Shown here: one piece after another, positions 1 to 5,809 of the stretch
Layout of the letters: every line of letters starts with the position of its first letter
Numbering within the stretch: position 1 is the stretch's first letter
DNA from: Candidatus Nanosynbacter colneyensis
GTDB lineage: Bacteria; Patescibacteriota; Saccharimonadia; Saccharimonadales; Saccharimonadaceae
DNA length: 9,188 nucleotides
Direction: 5' to 3'
Assembly: GCA_024330325.1 (NCBI GenBank)
Contig: JANDWE010000059.1
Coordinates: 1-9,188, forward strand
Position numbers and translations under genes: made by a program
The notes under the pieces: model-generated
Database searches by the model: none
What the model saw: only the letters and a program-made list of their open reading frames with translations
Told to the model about the DNA's origin: nothing

Positions 1-386
1 TGACAATACCAGCCTTCGTACGAACCTTTGTAAATGTAACCAGCCTCAACGAGTTTCTGCCAAATATATTGCACCGCAGCAACGTGATGCGCGTCAGTCG
101 TTCGAATAAAATCTGTCACTGAAATATTCAGTTCAGCAATCATATTCTTAAAATTGACGTGCGTTTGGTCGACGTATTCTTGAGGTGTTTGATTTTGACT
201 GGCAGCTTTGGCGGCAATTTTATTACCATGCTCATCTACACCAGCTTGAAAACGAACTTCACGCCCGTTCTGTCTGGAATAACGCGCCCACACGTCTGCC
301 AATATATAATCCATAGCGTGCCCAATGTGCGGCAAGCCGTTTACGTAAGGAATAGCAGTGGTTATGTAAGCGTGTTTCTTAGTCAT
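1..386 (-). CDS. metG: Methionyl-tRNA synthetase, N-terminal part (runs off window)
   Basis: Charges tRNA-Met with methionine in the cytoplasm. I translated the minus strand from the ATG at 386 and got 128 residues before the window edge. The class I signature HIGH lies at residues 20-23 in the context PHIGHA, and AGVDEHGNKI at residues 48-57 is the conserved substrate-pocket block of MetRS. The fragment ends in GWYC, where the connective domain begins in family members. The start is secure because ITTAIPYVNG follows it at the usual distance. There is no Shine-Dalgarno sequence; a TATAAT box ends only six bases before the ATG, so the mRNA is probably leaderless. The gene diverges from the surface-protein gene at 483. 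In several phyla metG lies near tatD, rpfB/yabE and ksgA, which matches the rest of this window. Confidence 0.95.
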   Translation of the reverse strand, partial: MTKKHAYITTAIPYVNGLPHIGHAMDYILADVWARYSRQNGREVRFQAGVDEHGNKIAAKAASQNQTPQEYVDQTHVNFKNMIAELNISVTDFIRTTDAHHVAAVQYIWQKLVEAGYIYKGSYEGWYC

Positions 387-392
387 AGGTAA

Positions 393-401
393 ATTATAGC
401 A
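393..401 (-). promoter_or_regulatory. Extended -10 promoter of metG
   Basis: On the minus strand the sequence reads TGCTATAAT, a perfect extended -10 element (TGnTATAAT). No convincing -35 box is seen 16-18 bp upstream. With the usual 6-7 base spacing, transcription would begin at or next to the A of the metG ATG. The assignment is from sequence only. Confidence 0.65.
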
Positions 402-444
402 AATTCAGCAGATCATGACTAATGATGAAAGATGCTAATTGACA

Positions 445-459
445 TGATATAATTATAAT
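445..459 (+). promoter_or_regulatory. Extended -10 promoter of the choline-binding/Ltp gene
   Basis: TGATATAAT (445-453) is followed immediately by a second TATAAT (454-459), so two overlapping -10 boxes are possible. The TTGACA at 439-444 is only 3 or 9 bp upstream and cannot be the -35 for either. Transcription would start around 460-466, giving a leader of roughly 17-23 bases that includes the ribosome binding site. Confidence 0.65.
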
Positions 460-470
460 CACAATTTATT

Positions 471-476
471 AGGAGG
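471..476 (+). promoter_or_regulatory. Strong Shine-Dalgarno AGGAGG
   Basis: A full-consensus AGGAGG sits six bases before the ATG at 483 and fixes that start. It is the only perfect ribosome binding site in the window; the minus-strand genes have weak sites or none. Confidence 0.85.
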
Positions 477-482
477 GGAGTT

Positions 483-1928
483 ATGAACAAACTCATAAAA
501 AACTTAACCGTAGCCGCAGCTATTAGCATTGCTATAATCGGCGTCTACACACCAGCAACAGCAAGCGCTAACGGAGGGAGTTGGCAGAGGGATTCAGTTG
601 GATGGTGGTATAGAAATTCTGACGGTAGCTACCCTCAACTTCAATGGAAGCACATAGACGGCAAATGGTACTACTTTGACGGACGCGGATATATCACACA
701 TAGCAAGTGGGAGTGGATAAATGGCCACTGGTACTACTTTAATACCAGCGGACACATGACAGAAAACACCTGGAAGATGATTGGAGACAAGTGGTACTAC
801 TTCGACACTAAAGGTCATATGTTGCGTGAACAGTGGGTCGGCGACTACTACGTCGGTAAAAATGGCGATATGTTAAAGAATACCGTCACACCCGACAACT
901 ATGTAGTTGGAAGCGACGGAAAATGGGACAAGAGGTTTTCAAGAGAATTAGCAGAGAAGGCTAAAAGCCCATTGAATAACCTATATAAGATTGATAGATC
1001 CAAATATAGCATAGCCGGAAATCTTACCTTTGGAAGAAGAAATGAATACAATACAGCACTTCAGCTACTCGAGACAATTTACCCAGAATACAACGCTGTA
1101 GATAACGCAAAAAGAGCAATAAAAAACATAATAAACCAGAGAGACAATGATAATAATCCTTACGATTGGACATCCAAGGGCTTGTCAATACATGTTCTTA
1201 CTGAGTGGCATGTTAACACTAATAGCCACAGTTACTACATGTTCTCACAAGAAGAAGTTAAAAAAGCATTTGATGAGCTGAGTAGCGAGATTGATTTCGC
1301 TAAATTCTTCCAAAGACAGGCCGTAAAAGCTCTAAAGAATATAGATTCCTACAAGCATACATCAAAAACACAGTATGAAAAAGACCTTACTGAGTCCGGC
1401 TTTACCAAGGAAGAAATTGACAATGCCTTTAATACAGTAAGGATTGATTTTGTACATAACGCCACCCTGATAGCCGCTAAAGACACTACAGAATGTAACA
1501 AATGTACAGTCTCAAAAGAAATTCTCGTACAATCCCTAGTGAATGGGTACAGCTTCACTAAAGAAGAGGCAGAGAAAGGCGTTACTCGGCTGAATTACGA
1601 CTTCAAAATCAATATACGCAATTGGATGAATATACGTTCCTTAGGTGACGACAACGCACAGGCATGGGCTAAACTGTATTCAAAAAATCACATAATATAT
1701 GACCTAACACACTTCGAAAAATTCGTAGAATCGGAAGTTCGGGAAGTGCTAGCAGAATACAACATCAACTATACCGAGCGGGCACGACTACGAGCTATAG
1801 ATATTCTGAAAAATAGAAAATATAGTAGAAGCAACTTGGAAAAAACTCTTATCGATCAGTGGAAGTTCACCAAAGAAGAATCCACTAATGCCGTTAAGGA
1901 TTTAAAGCACGAAAATCTGACTGATTAA
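483..1928 (+). CDS. Secreted choline-binding-repeat protein with Ltp-like helical repeats
   Basis: Probable cell-surface or secreted protein of 481 residues. Residues 1-29 form a Sec signal peptide (KLIKN, hydrophobic core, cleavage likely after TASA); there is no lipobox cysteine. Residues 40-148 are choline/cell-wall-binding repeats, including three exact 21-residue units with tryptophans at 55, 76, 97 and 118 and a KWYYF/HWYYF core. After a linker, residues about 207-475 hold three clear and one or two degenerate helical repeats ending in FTKEE plus an alternating tail (306-323, 357-374, 461-475). They resemble the Ltp host-cell-surface lipoprotein family (Pfam Lipoprotein_Ltp), known from the superinfection-exclusion protein of streptococcal phage TP-J34. 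The only cysteines form CNKC at 338-341. Arginine codons are mostly AGA/AGG, unlike neighbouring genes, which suggests transfer. The Ltp assignment is by pattern; binding to host or neighbour cell walls, or phage exclusion, is inference. Confidence 0.85.
   Translation: MNKLIKNLTVAAAISIAIIGVYTPATASANGGSWQRDSVGWWYRNSDGSYPQLQWKHIDGKWYYFDGRGYITHSKWEWINGHWYYFNTSGHMTENTWKMIGDKWYYFDTKGHMLREQWVGDYYVGKNGDMLKNTVTPDNYVVGSDGKWDKRFSRELAEKAKSPLNNLYKIDRSKYSIAGNLTFGRRNEYNTALQLLETIYPEYNAVDNAKRAIKNIINQRDNDNNPYDWTSKGLSIHVLTEWHVNTNSHSYYMFSQEEVKKAFDELSSEIDFAKFFQRQAVKALKNIDSYKHTSKTQYEKDLTESGFTKEEIDNAFNTVRIDFVHNATLIAAKDTTECNKCTVSKEILVQSLVNGYSFTKEEAEKGVTRLNYDFKINIRNWMNIRSLGDDNAQAWAKLYSKNHIIYDLTHFEKFVESEVREVLAEYNINYTERARLRAIDILKNRKYSRSNLEKTLIDQWKFTKEESTNAVKDLKHENLTD
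648..836 (+). repeat. Three 21-codon choline-binding-type repeats
   Basis: Coding repeat of three 63-base units (residues 56-76, 77-97, 98-118), each running from a charged start through G(K/H/D)(K)WYYF to a terminal Trp. The last two share GHM. Shorter, degenerate units flank them at residues 40-55 and 119-148. At DNA level the units are diverged, so this is an old repeat rather than a fresh expansion. Confidence 0.8.
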
Positions 1929-1943
1929 TTAACCTTTAATCAC

Positions 1944-1984
1944 AAAAGCAACTCAGCCTTAAAATACCTGAGTTGCTTTTTATT
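1944..1984. terminator. Bidirectional Rho-independent terminator
   Basis: A perfect 13-bp inverted repeat, AAAAGCAACTCAG (1944-1956) with CTGAGTTGCTTTT (1968-1980), encloses an 11-base loop. The stem ends in a T-run on the plus strand and, read on the minus strand, also in a T-run. It lies between convergent genes ending at 1928 (plus) and 2003 (minus), so it should stop transcription from both sides. Confidence 0.92.
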
Positions 1985-2002
1985 ACAAACAACTGTCGAC
2001 GG

Positions 2003-2743
2003 TCAATATCGCATACACGCAACGACAACAAACCTACCGCCAATATCACCAGATGAATGTGAAAAATAATTTGGATTATCTGCAGTATCAATTGGTGAAA
2101 TGAAAATATTATCAGCAGGAACGCCCGATTGGACGGCCAGCGAACAATTAAATCCTTGCATATCAAGATAAAATCCATCGGCCTTTTGGTGGCAGAAGTT
2201 TTGCCAATCATCATCACCTGCATAGTTAAAATAATCCATGCGATAGTTTTTTTGTGTTATACTTGGCGACATCCAAATTTGTAAATCTTTTGCCCGGCTA
2301 CCGCGCTCGACAAAATACCGCACCGCCTGAGACATCAACTGCACCACCGTCGAATGCCGACCCAAATGCACCAGCATCAGCGCCCGACGCTTTGGATCAT
2401 ATATAACGGTGGCGATACAGTCCGCCACTGGTAAAAATAAACCGATGCCAGCCGCTTCGGTATATAGCGCATCAGCAAAAATCCCCTCGTTGTTATGTCG
2501 GGTCGTGTCAGCTTCAGTAACTTCGGCGATATTATCAAACGTTTGTCCTTGGTCGTATGAAATCACGTGATAGACAACGTCGTCATACTTAACACCAGTT
2601 TGATCACAAAACCGCCGCCGATTTTCCAGCACCTCAGCTACGTGGCGACCGCGAATACGATTGAGCATAGTGCCGTCATCTTTCGACGAGACCGCAACCA
2701 ATATATCAGATGGAAAACACGTCGGCTGATCTGCCACAATCAT
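2003..2743 (-). CDS. pgeF: Diverged PgeF/YfiH family protein (laccase-domain, purine-nucleoside/peptidoglycan-editing type)
   Basis: Member of the YfiH/PgeF family, described in other bacteria as a peptidoglycan-editing or purine-nucleoside-acting enzyme and often mislabelled polyphenol oxidase. With the start chosen here (246 residues) the three metal-site positions are present: His59 (VYHV), Cys109 in VADC, and His126 in LVHLG. ADALYTEAAGIG before VADC and YDPKRRAL after it fit the family well. The usual AGWRG after the last histidine is LGRHS here, and the second conserved cysteine region reads MSPSI without Cys, so it is diverged. I chose ATG 2743 because it overlaps the rsmA stop as ATGA, typical of coupled translation; in-frame ATGs at 2755 and 2776 are alternatives that add 4 or 11 residues. 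It is the last gene of the cluster, ahead of the terminator. Substrate is unknown. Confidence 0.8.
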   Translation of the reverse strand: MIVADQPTCFPSDILVAVSSKDDGTMLNRIRGRHVAEVLENRRRFCDQTGVKYDDVVYHVISYDQGQTFDNIAEVTEADTTRHNNEGIFADALYTEAAGIGLFLPVADCIATVIYDPKRRALMLVHLGRHSTVVQLMSQAVRYFVERGSRAKDLQIWMSPSITQKNYRMDYFNYAGDDDWQNFCHQKADGFYLDMQGFNCSLAVQSGVPADNIFISPIDTADNPNYFSHSSGDIGGRFVVVACMRY

Positions 2744-3528
2744 CGCGCCCGCCATTCTTTGAGCAGCCGCCGCCAATCATCAATCGACAAATCTTCGGCA
2801 CGGACATCAGGTGAAATATCAGCCTTTTTTAACAACTGTTCGGCGCTAGCTTTACTGACGCTCAGTCCACCGCTCAGACTAGAACGCAGTTTTTTACGCT
2901 TGGCCGAAAAACCAGCTTTGACGATGCGGAAAAAATCTCTCTGATCTTCTGGAGTAATTAACGGATTATTACGAGTCCTCAAAACCACAACCTGCGAGTC
3001 AACTTTTGGCGGTGGCGTAAAAAATTGCCTCGGAACTTCAATATCCAACTCCGCTTCAGCAAAAATCTGAACGCTCACAGATAGAATGCTCATATTTCCA
3101 GCCTCTGCCGCAATTCGCTCGGCAACTTCTTTTTGCACCAACAGCACCGCAATGCTCGGCTTATTTTCCGCAGTCATCAATTTTTCAACAATTTTGCTGG
3201 TGATGTAATATGGGACGTTAGATACGACTTTGTAATTTTTTGGCAATTGGTTCAGATCGAATTGCAATATATCTTGATTCACGACAGTTAATTTCTTACC
3301 CGGAAATTGCCCTGGTAATTTTCGTGCTAAATCTGCGTCAAATTCCACAGCAATCACCGAATTAGCCCGAGCCAATAAACGACTAGTCAAAGTACCTAGT
3401 CCTGGTCCAATTTCCAGTACAACATCATCACCCGTCAATTCGGCCGCTTCAGCAATATCTGCCAAAATCTCCGGATCCTTCAGCCAATGCTGTCCAAGCG
3501 ATTTTTTTGGTCCACGAGAAGAGGTCAT
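2740..3528 (-). CDS. rsmA: 16S rRNA (adenine1518-N6/adenine1519-N6)-dimethyltransferase RsmA/KsgA
   Basis: Dimethylates two adjacent adenines in the 3'-terminal hairpin of 16S rRNA during small-subunit maturation, using S-adenosylmethionine. The protein has 262 residues, normal for the family. Visible motifs are the N-terminal SLGQHWLKD (10-18), SAM-binding motif I EIGPGLGTLT (39-48), the catalytic NVPYYIT (104-110), FFTPPPKVDS (169-178) and the FSAKRKKLR block (207-215). The ATG follows directly on the TAA of the upstream wall gene (TAAATG), with GGAG 11 bases before it, so translation is probably coupled. Its TGA overlaps the likely pgeF start. Placement directly after an rpfB/yabE-type gene is the same as in Mycobacterium, and close to that in Bacillus. 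Very confident assignment. Confidence 0.97.
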   Translation of the reverse strand: MTSSRGPKKSLGQHWLKDPEILADIAEAAELTGDDVVLEIGPGLGTLTSRLLARANSVIAVEFDADLARKLPGQFPGKKLTVVNQDILQFDLNQLPKNYKVVSNVPYYITSKIVEKLMTAENKPSIAVLLVQKEVAERIAAEAGNMSILSVSVQIFAEAELDIEVPRQFFTPPPKVDSQVVVLRTRNNPLITPEDQRDFFRIVKAGFSAKRKKLRSSLSGGLSVSKASAEQLLKKADISPDVRAEDLSIDDWRRLLKEWRAR

Positions 3529-4548
3529 TTAACGCCCATCTCCATTCGTCCAGTCGGTTGCCAAGTCGAATCCGTGCGGATGTTTGGCTGCAAATCCACC
3601 GGTATCATAGACTTTTCCGGGACCCATGCTTGTCTCCACTACCGAACATCGCGGATAATTACCGTAATTAGCCGCCACCAAAATATAACCATCCTTATCA
3701 ACCTTCGCGCCGTCCGCCCTCACTGTATAAGCACCGCCGCTACCGCAGGATTTTATCACAATATTCATCGGCAAATCATAATACGTCTCGCGGTGCGCCA
3801 CACCCTTGGAGTCGGTAAATATCTGTGCGCCCTTGCTTTTCGTCAATGGATTTTTAGGCTTCGTGCCAATTATTTCAATCTGCTTCTTTGGCTGCTTTGT
3901 GATTTCGCTAGCAACTTCCTTACGACTAATCTCGCGCTCGTTCTCTACCTCAACCTGATAAGTCACCTTCCGCACACCTTTTTCCCCGAGCTGCTTAACA
4001 CTCTTAAATCCAATCGGCTGAGAATCGTCCTTAATCTGCTCAATCTCAAAATTAACATCAACTTCTTCAGTTATCGTTCGCTGTTTTGATCGCTCAATCT
4101 TCATCACCAAACCAACACCGTTCACCAAAAGATCGTCAGAATTTGTAAAACGCGTCTTATCTTCGCGATACAAAGTCAGCCCAGCAGCCTTCGCAATCAA
4201 AGCCGGCGTCTGCTCGGCGGTAGTTACCTTTAGACGCTTATTTCCGTCGACAATTGTTATTGGGCGAGCGCGGAAAATATTAACCTGGTATTTTGCACCT
4301 GTCAATTCCATATCAATATTCGGCTCAACCGCGTCAATCTTTTCGTCAATCGTAACCTTAGCCGCACGCAAGGCCTGCCGAACGGTCAATGCGTTTGTGA
4401 TAATCGTCTTTTCCTCGCCGCGATCATAAATACGAACCAAATGCTCACCAGAAGTCTTTCCGTCAGCAAACGAAATCATTGGAGTCGCAATCGCAACCAA
4501 CACAGCCAATCCAATAATTTTTCCAAAAAATAAACCTTTTGCGCGCAT
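3529..4548 (-). CDS. YabE-type wall protein: DUF348 x2, G5, 3D domain
   Basis: Exported cell-wall protein, likely a peptidoglycan hydrolase or lytic transglycosylase. From the ATG at 4548 it has 339 residues: signal peptide about 1-28 (hydrophobic IIGLAVLVAIA, cleavage near SFA-D), two DUF348 units (about 37-82 and 87-140), G5 (about 157-230), then a C-terminal double-psi barrel 3D domain (about 270-339). The 3D domain shows VYDTGG with Asp315, then Asp328 and Asp332, the three aspartates that name it; Cys268 and Cys301 may pair. This is the architecture of Bacillus YabE, which also lies near ksgA. The upstream gene is a paralogue ending in an Rpf domain. No Shine-Dalgarno is seen. A GTG at 4566 would add six residues but leaves almost no leader after the predicted promoter. 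Enzymatic action is inferred from the domain family. Confidence 0.88.
   Translation of the reverse strand: MRAKGLFFGKIIGLAVLVAIATPMISFADGKTSGEHLVRIYDRGEEKTIITNALTVRQALRAAKVTIDEKIDAVEPNIDMELTGAKYQVNIFRARPITIVDGNKRLKVTTAEQTPALIAKAAGLTLYREDKTRFTNSDDLLVNGVGLVMKIERSKQRTITEEVDVNFEIEQIKDDSQPIGFKSVKQLGEKGVRKVTYQVEVENEREISRKEVASEITKQPKKQIEIIGTKPKNPLTKSKGAQIFTDSKGVAHRETYYDLPMNIVIKSCGSGGAYTVRADGAKVDKDGYILVAANYGNYPRCSVVETSMGPGKVYDTGGFAAKHPHGFDLATDWTNGDGR
4187..4283 (-). repeat. Near-identical DNA segment shared with upstream paralogue (copy 1)
   Basis: Aligns without gaps to 5374-5470 at an offset of 1187 bases, with 9 differences in 97 positions by hand count. It encodes the second DUF348 unit, including IFRARPITIVDGNKRLK and AEQTPALIAKAAG. 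The rest of the two genes is far more diverged. Confidence 0.85.
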
Positions 4549-4582
4549 AATAATTTGACAATTCACACAATGTGTTAGAAAA

Positions 4583-4591
4583 ATTATATCA
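4583..4591 (-). promoter_or_regulatory. Extended -10 promoter of the YabE-type gene
   Basis: Minus-strand sequence TGATATAAT, a perfect extended -10, lies in the 56-base gap after the rpfB-like gene. A weak -35 match (TAGATA, 4 of 6) is 17 bp upstream and overlaps the end of that gene. It would allow the 3D protein, rsmA and pgeF to be transcribed separately from rpfB. Confidence 0.6.
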
Positions 4592-4604
4592 GATTTTGAA
4601 ACTA

Positions 4605-5771
4605 TTATCTATAGATGTCCTGAAGTCCCATTTTAACCTTACAGGTCGGCCACGGTTGCCATCCACGAGCCTTATAAGTTTGCCATGCCTTTTCGTCCTG
4701 CACGGCAGCTGGAGCATCAGAGGCCAGTTCGTATCCGCCATAATTTCCCCAAGTTCGTTTATCAAACTGGTATGCACCGTAATATCCATTTCCAGTATTC
4801 GATGTATAGCTACCCTCGCAGCTTCTTAGTCTAGCAAGTGCTTCAGAAAAACTACCAGAAAATGACGTAGAGCTTTTCGTTCCCACAATCTCAATCTGCT
4901 TCTTTGGCTCTTTTGTTACAACACTAGCGATTTCCTTACGGCTCACCTCCACGCCGTTCTTCATTTCGATTTCATAAGTAACGTTCTTCTTGCCGTTCTC
5001 GCCCGCCTGTTTTACTTCGCGATATCCCGAATCTCGATTCGCGTCTTGAACTTTTTCAACCTCAAATTTCACATCTTCTTCTGCGGTTATAGTTTGCTTG
5101 CCATTACGCCAAAGCTCAATTTTCATACCAGAAATAATTTTTGCCGAACGATCCACAGATAGCGTATCATCTTTCTTTGGGTCTATATTCTTCTCTTTCA
5201 ATAGCTCGCCAACCGTCTTAGCATGTGTACGAATGACAGATTCTTTACCATAAAGCACAAAATTAACCATCGAGGCTCTGTCAATTTTCATCACCATGTT
5301 TGCGCCATCAACCGCCATATTATCGGAATTGGATAAAGTAGTTTTATCCTCTTCAAAAACTTCAATTCCAGCGGCCTTCGCAATTAAAGCCGGCGTCTGC
5401 TCGGCGGTAGTTATTTTCAGGCGTTTATTTCCATCAACAATTGTTATTGGGCGAGCACGGAAAATATTAATATTATACTTCTCCGCCACCATCTCCGAAT
5501 CAAGACTCGGCTCGACTACGTCTTGGCGTTCATCAATAGAAAACTTAGCCAATTTCAAAGCCTCGCGAATCGTCCTCGCTTTTGTAACAATCGTCTTTTC
5601 TGCGCCCCTATCGTAAATCGTTACCAACTTTTCACCAGCCTTAGCTGCTGGCTTAGTAGCGTCAGCTAGTGCTTGATTGACAAAAAATAGACCGCCAACC
5701 AGCATCAATATCGCGCCAGAAACGAACGTAATTTTCTTAGAATAGTGTTTTGCTTGTAATCTTATACCCAT
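4605..5771 (-). CDS. rpfB: RpfB-type resuscitation-promoting factor: DUF348 x3, G5, Rpf transglycosylase
   Basis: Exported muralytic enzyme that cleaves peptidoglycan; in actinobacteria such proteins wake dormant cells. The 388 residues show a signal peptide or anchor (13-36, cleavage near QALA-D), three DUF348 units (about 49-94, 99-152, 170-212), a G5 domain (about 227-299), a Ser/Gly linker (300-307) and a C-terminal Rpf lysozyme-like domain (308-377). In the Rpf domain Glu319 of SCEGSY is the expected catalytic acid, GNGYYGAYQF and the WPTC end fit the family, and Cys318/Cys377 match its disulfide. This is the domain order of Mycobacterium RpfB. A promoter overlaps the stop of uvrD just upstream. 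Leader GGGTG is a weak ribosome site. Whether it acts on the cell's own wall or a host's wall cannot be told. Confidence 0.92.
   Translation of the reverse strand: MGIRLQAKHYSKKITFVSGAILMLVGGLFFVNQALADATKPAAKAGEKLVTIYDRGAEKTIVTKARTIREALKLAKFSIDERQDVVEPSLDSEMVAEKYNINIFRARPITIVDGNKRLKITTAEQTPALIAKAAGIEVFEEDKTTLSNSDNMAVDGANMVMKIDRASMVNFVLYGKESVIRTHAKTVGELLKEKNIDPKKDDTLSVDRSAKIISGMKIELWRNGKQTITAEEDVKFEVEKVQDANRDSGYREVKQAGENGKKNVTYEIEMKNGVEVSRKEIASVVTKEPKKQIEIVGTKSSTSFSGSFSEALARLRSCEGSYTSNTGNGYYGAYQFDKRTWGNYGGYELASDAPAAVQDEKAWQTYKARGWQPWPTCKVKMGLQDIYR
5374..5470 (-). repeat. Near-identical DNA segment shared with downstream paralogue (copy 2)
   Basis: Partner of 4187-4283; together they encode the second DUF348 unit of the two tandem wall genes. 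Protein level: one Val/Ile change in the 34 residues from NIFRAR to AKAAG. Confidence 0.85.
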
Positions 5772-5800
5772 AAGTTCACACCCACAACGCAGGTATTCTT

Positions 5801-5809
5801 ATTATATCA
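5801..5809 (-). promoter_or_regulatory. Extended -10 promoter of rpfB, overlapping the uvrD stop
   Basis: Minus-strand TGATATAAT. Its first three bases (5809-5807) are the TGA stop codon of uvrD. No -35 box is visible at 16-18 bp. The predicted transcript would have a leader of about 23 bases before the rpfB ATG. Confidence 0.6.

Noticed and set aside
439..444. Perfect TTGACA as a -35 box for the surface-protein gene
   Set aside because: Only 3 or 9 bp before the two -10 boxes instead of about 17, and no -10-like sequence lies 17 bp after it.
2003..2743. Calling the PgeF-like gene a true laccase or polyphenol oxidase
   Set aside because: The protein lacks multicopper-oxidase motifs; the name is a historical label for the YfiH family.
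2744..2776. Longer N-terminus for the PgeF-like protein
   Set aside because: The extra residues (MAAAAQRMAGA) are read through the rsmA C-terminal codons, are low-complexity, and match nothing in the family; the ATGA overlap at 2743 is the more usual arrangement. Not excluded.
2567..2944. 125-codon plus-strand open frame
   Set aside because: Antisense to rsmA and pgeF, no motif or ribosome binding site; a shadow frame.
3487..4089. 200-codon open frame on the plus strand
   Set aside because: It lies antisense to the YabE-type gene and the start of rsmA, both strongly supported by domains. Its translation has no recognisable motif.
4549..4566. GTG start for the YabE-type protein
   Set aside because: It would sit about 10 bases after the predicted transcript start, without a ribosome site, and would add polar residues ahead of a signal peptide that is already complete from ATG 4548. 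Not excluded.
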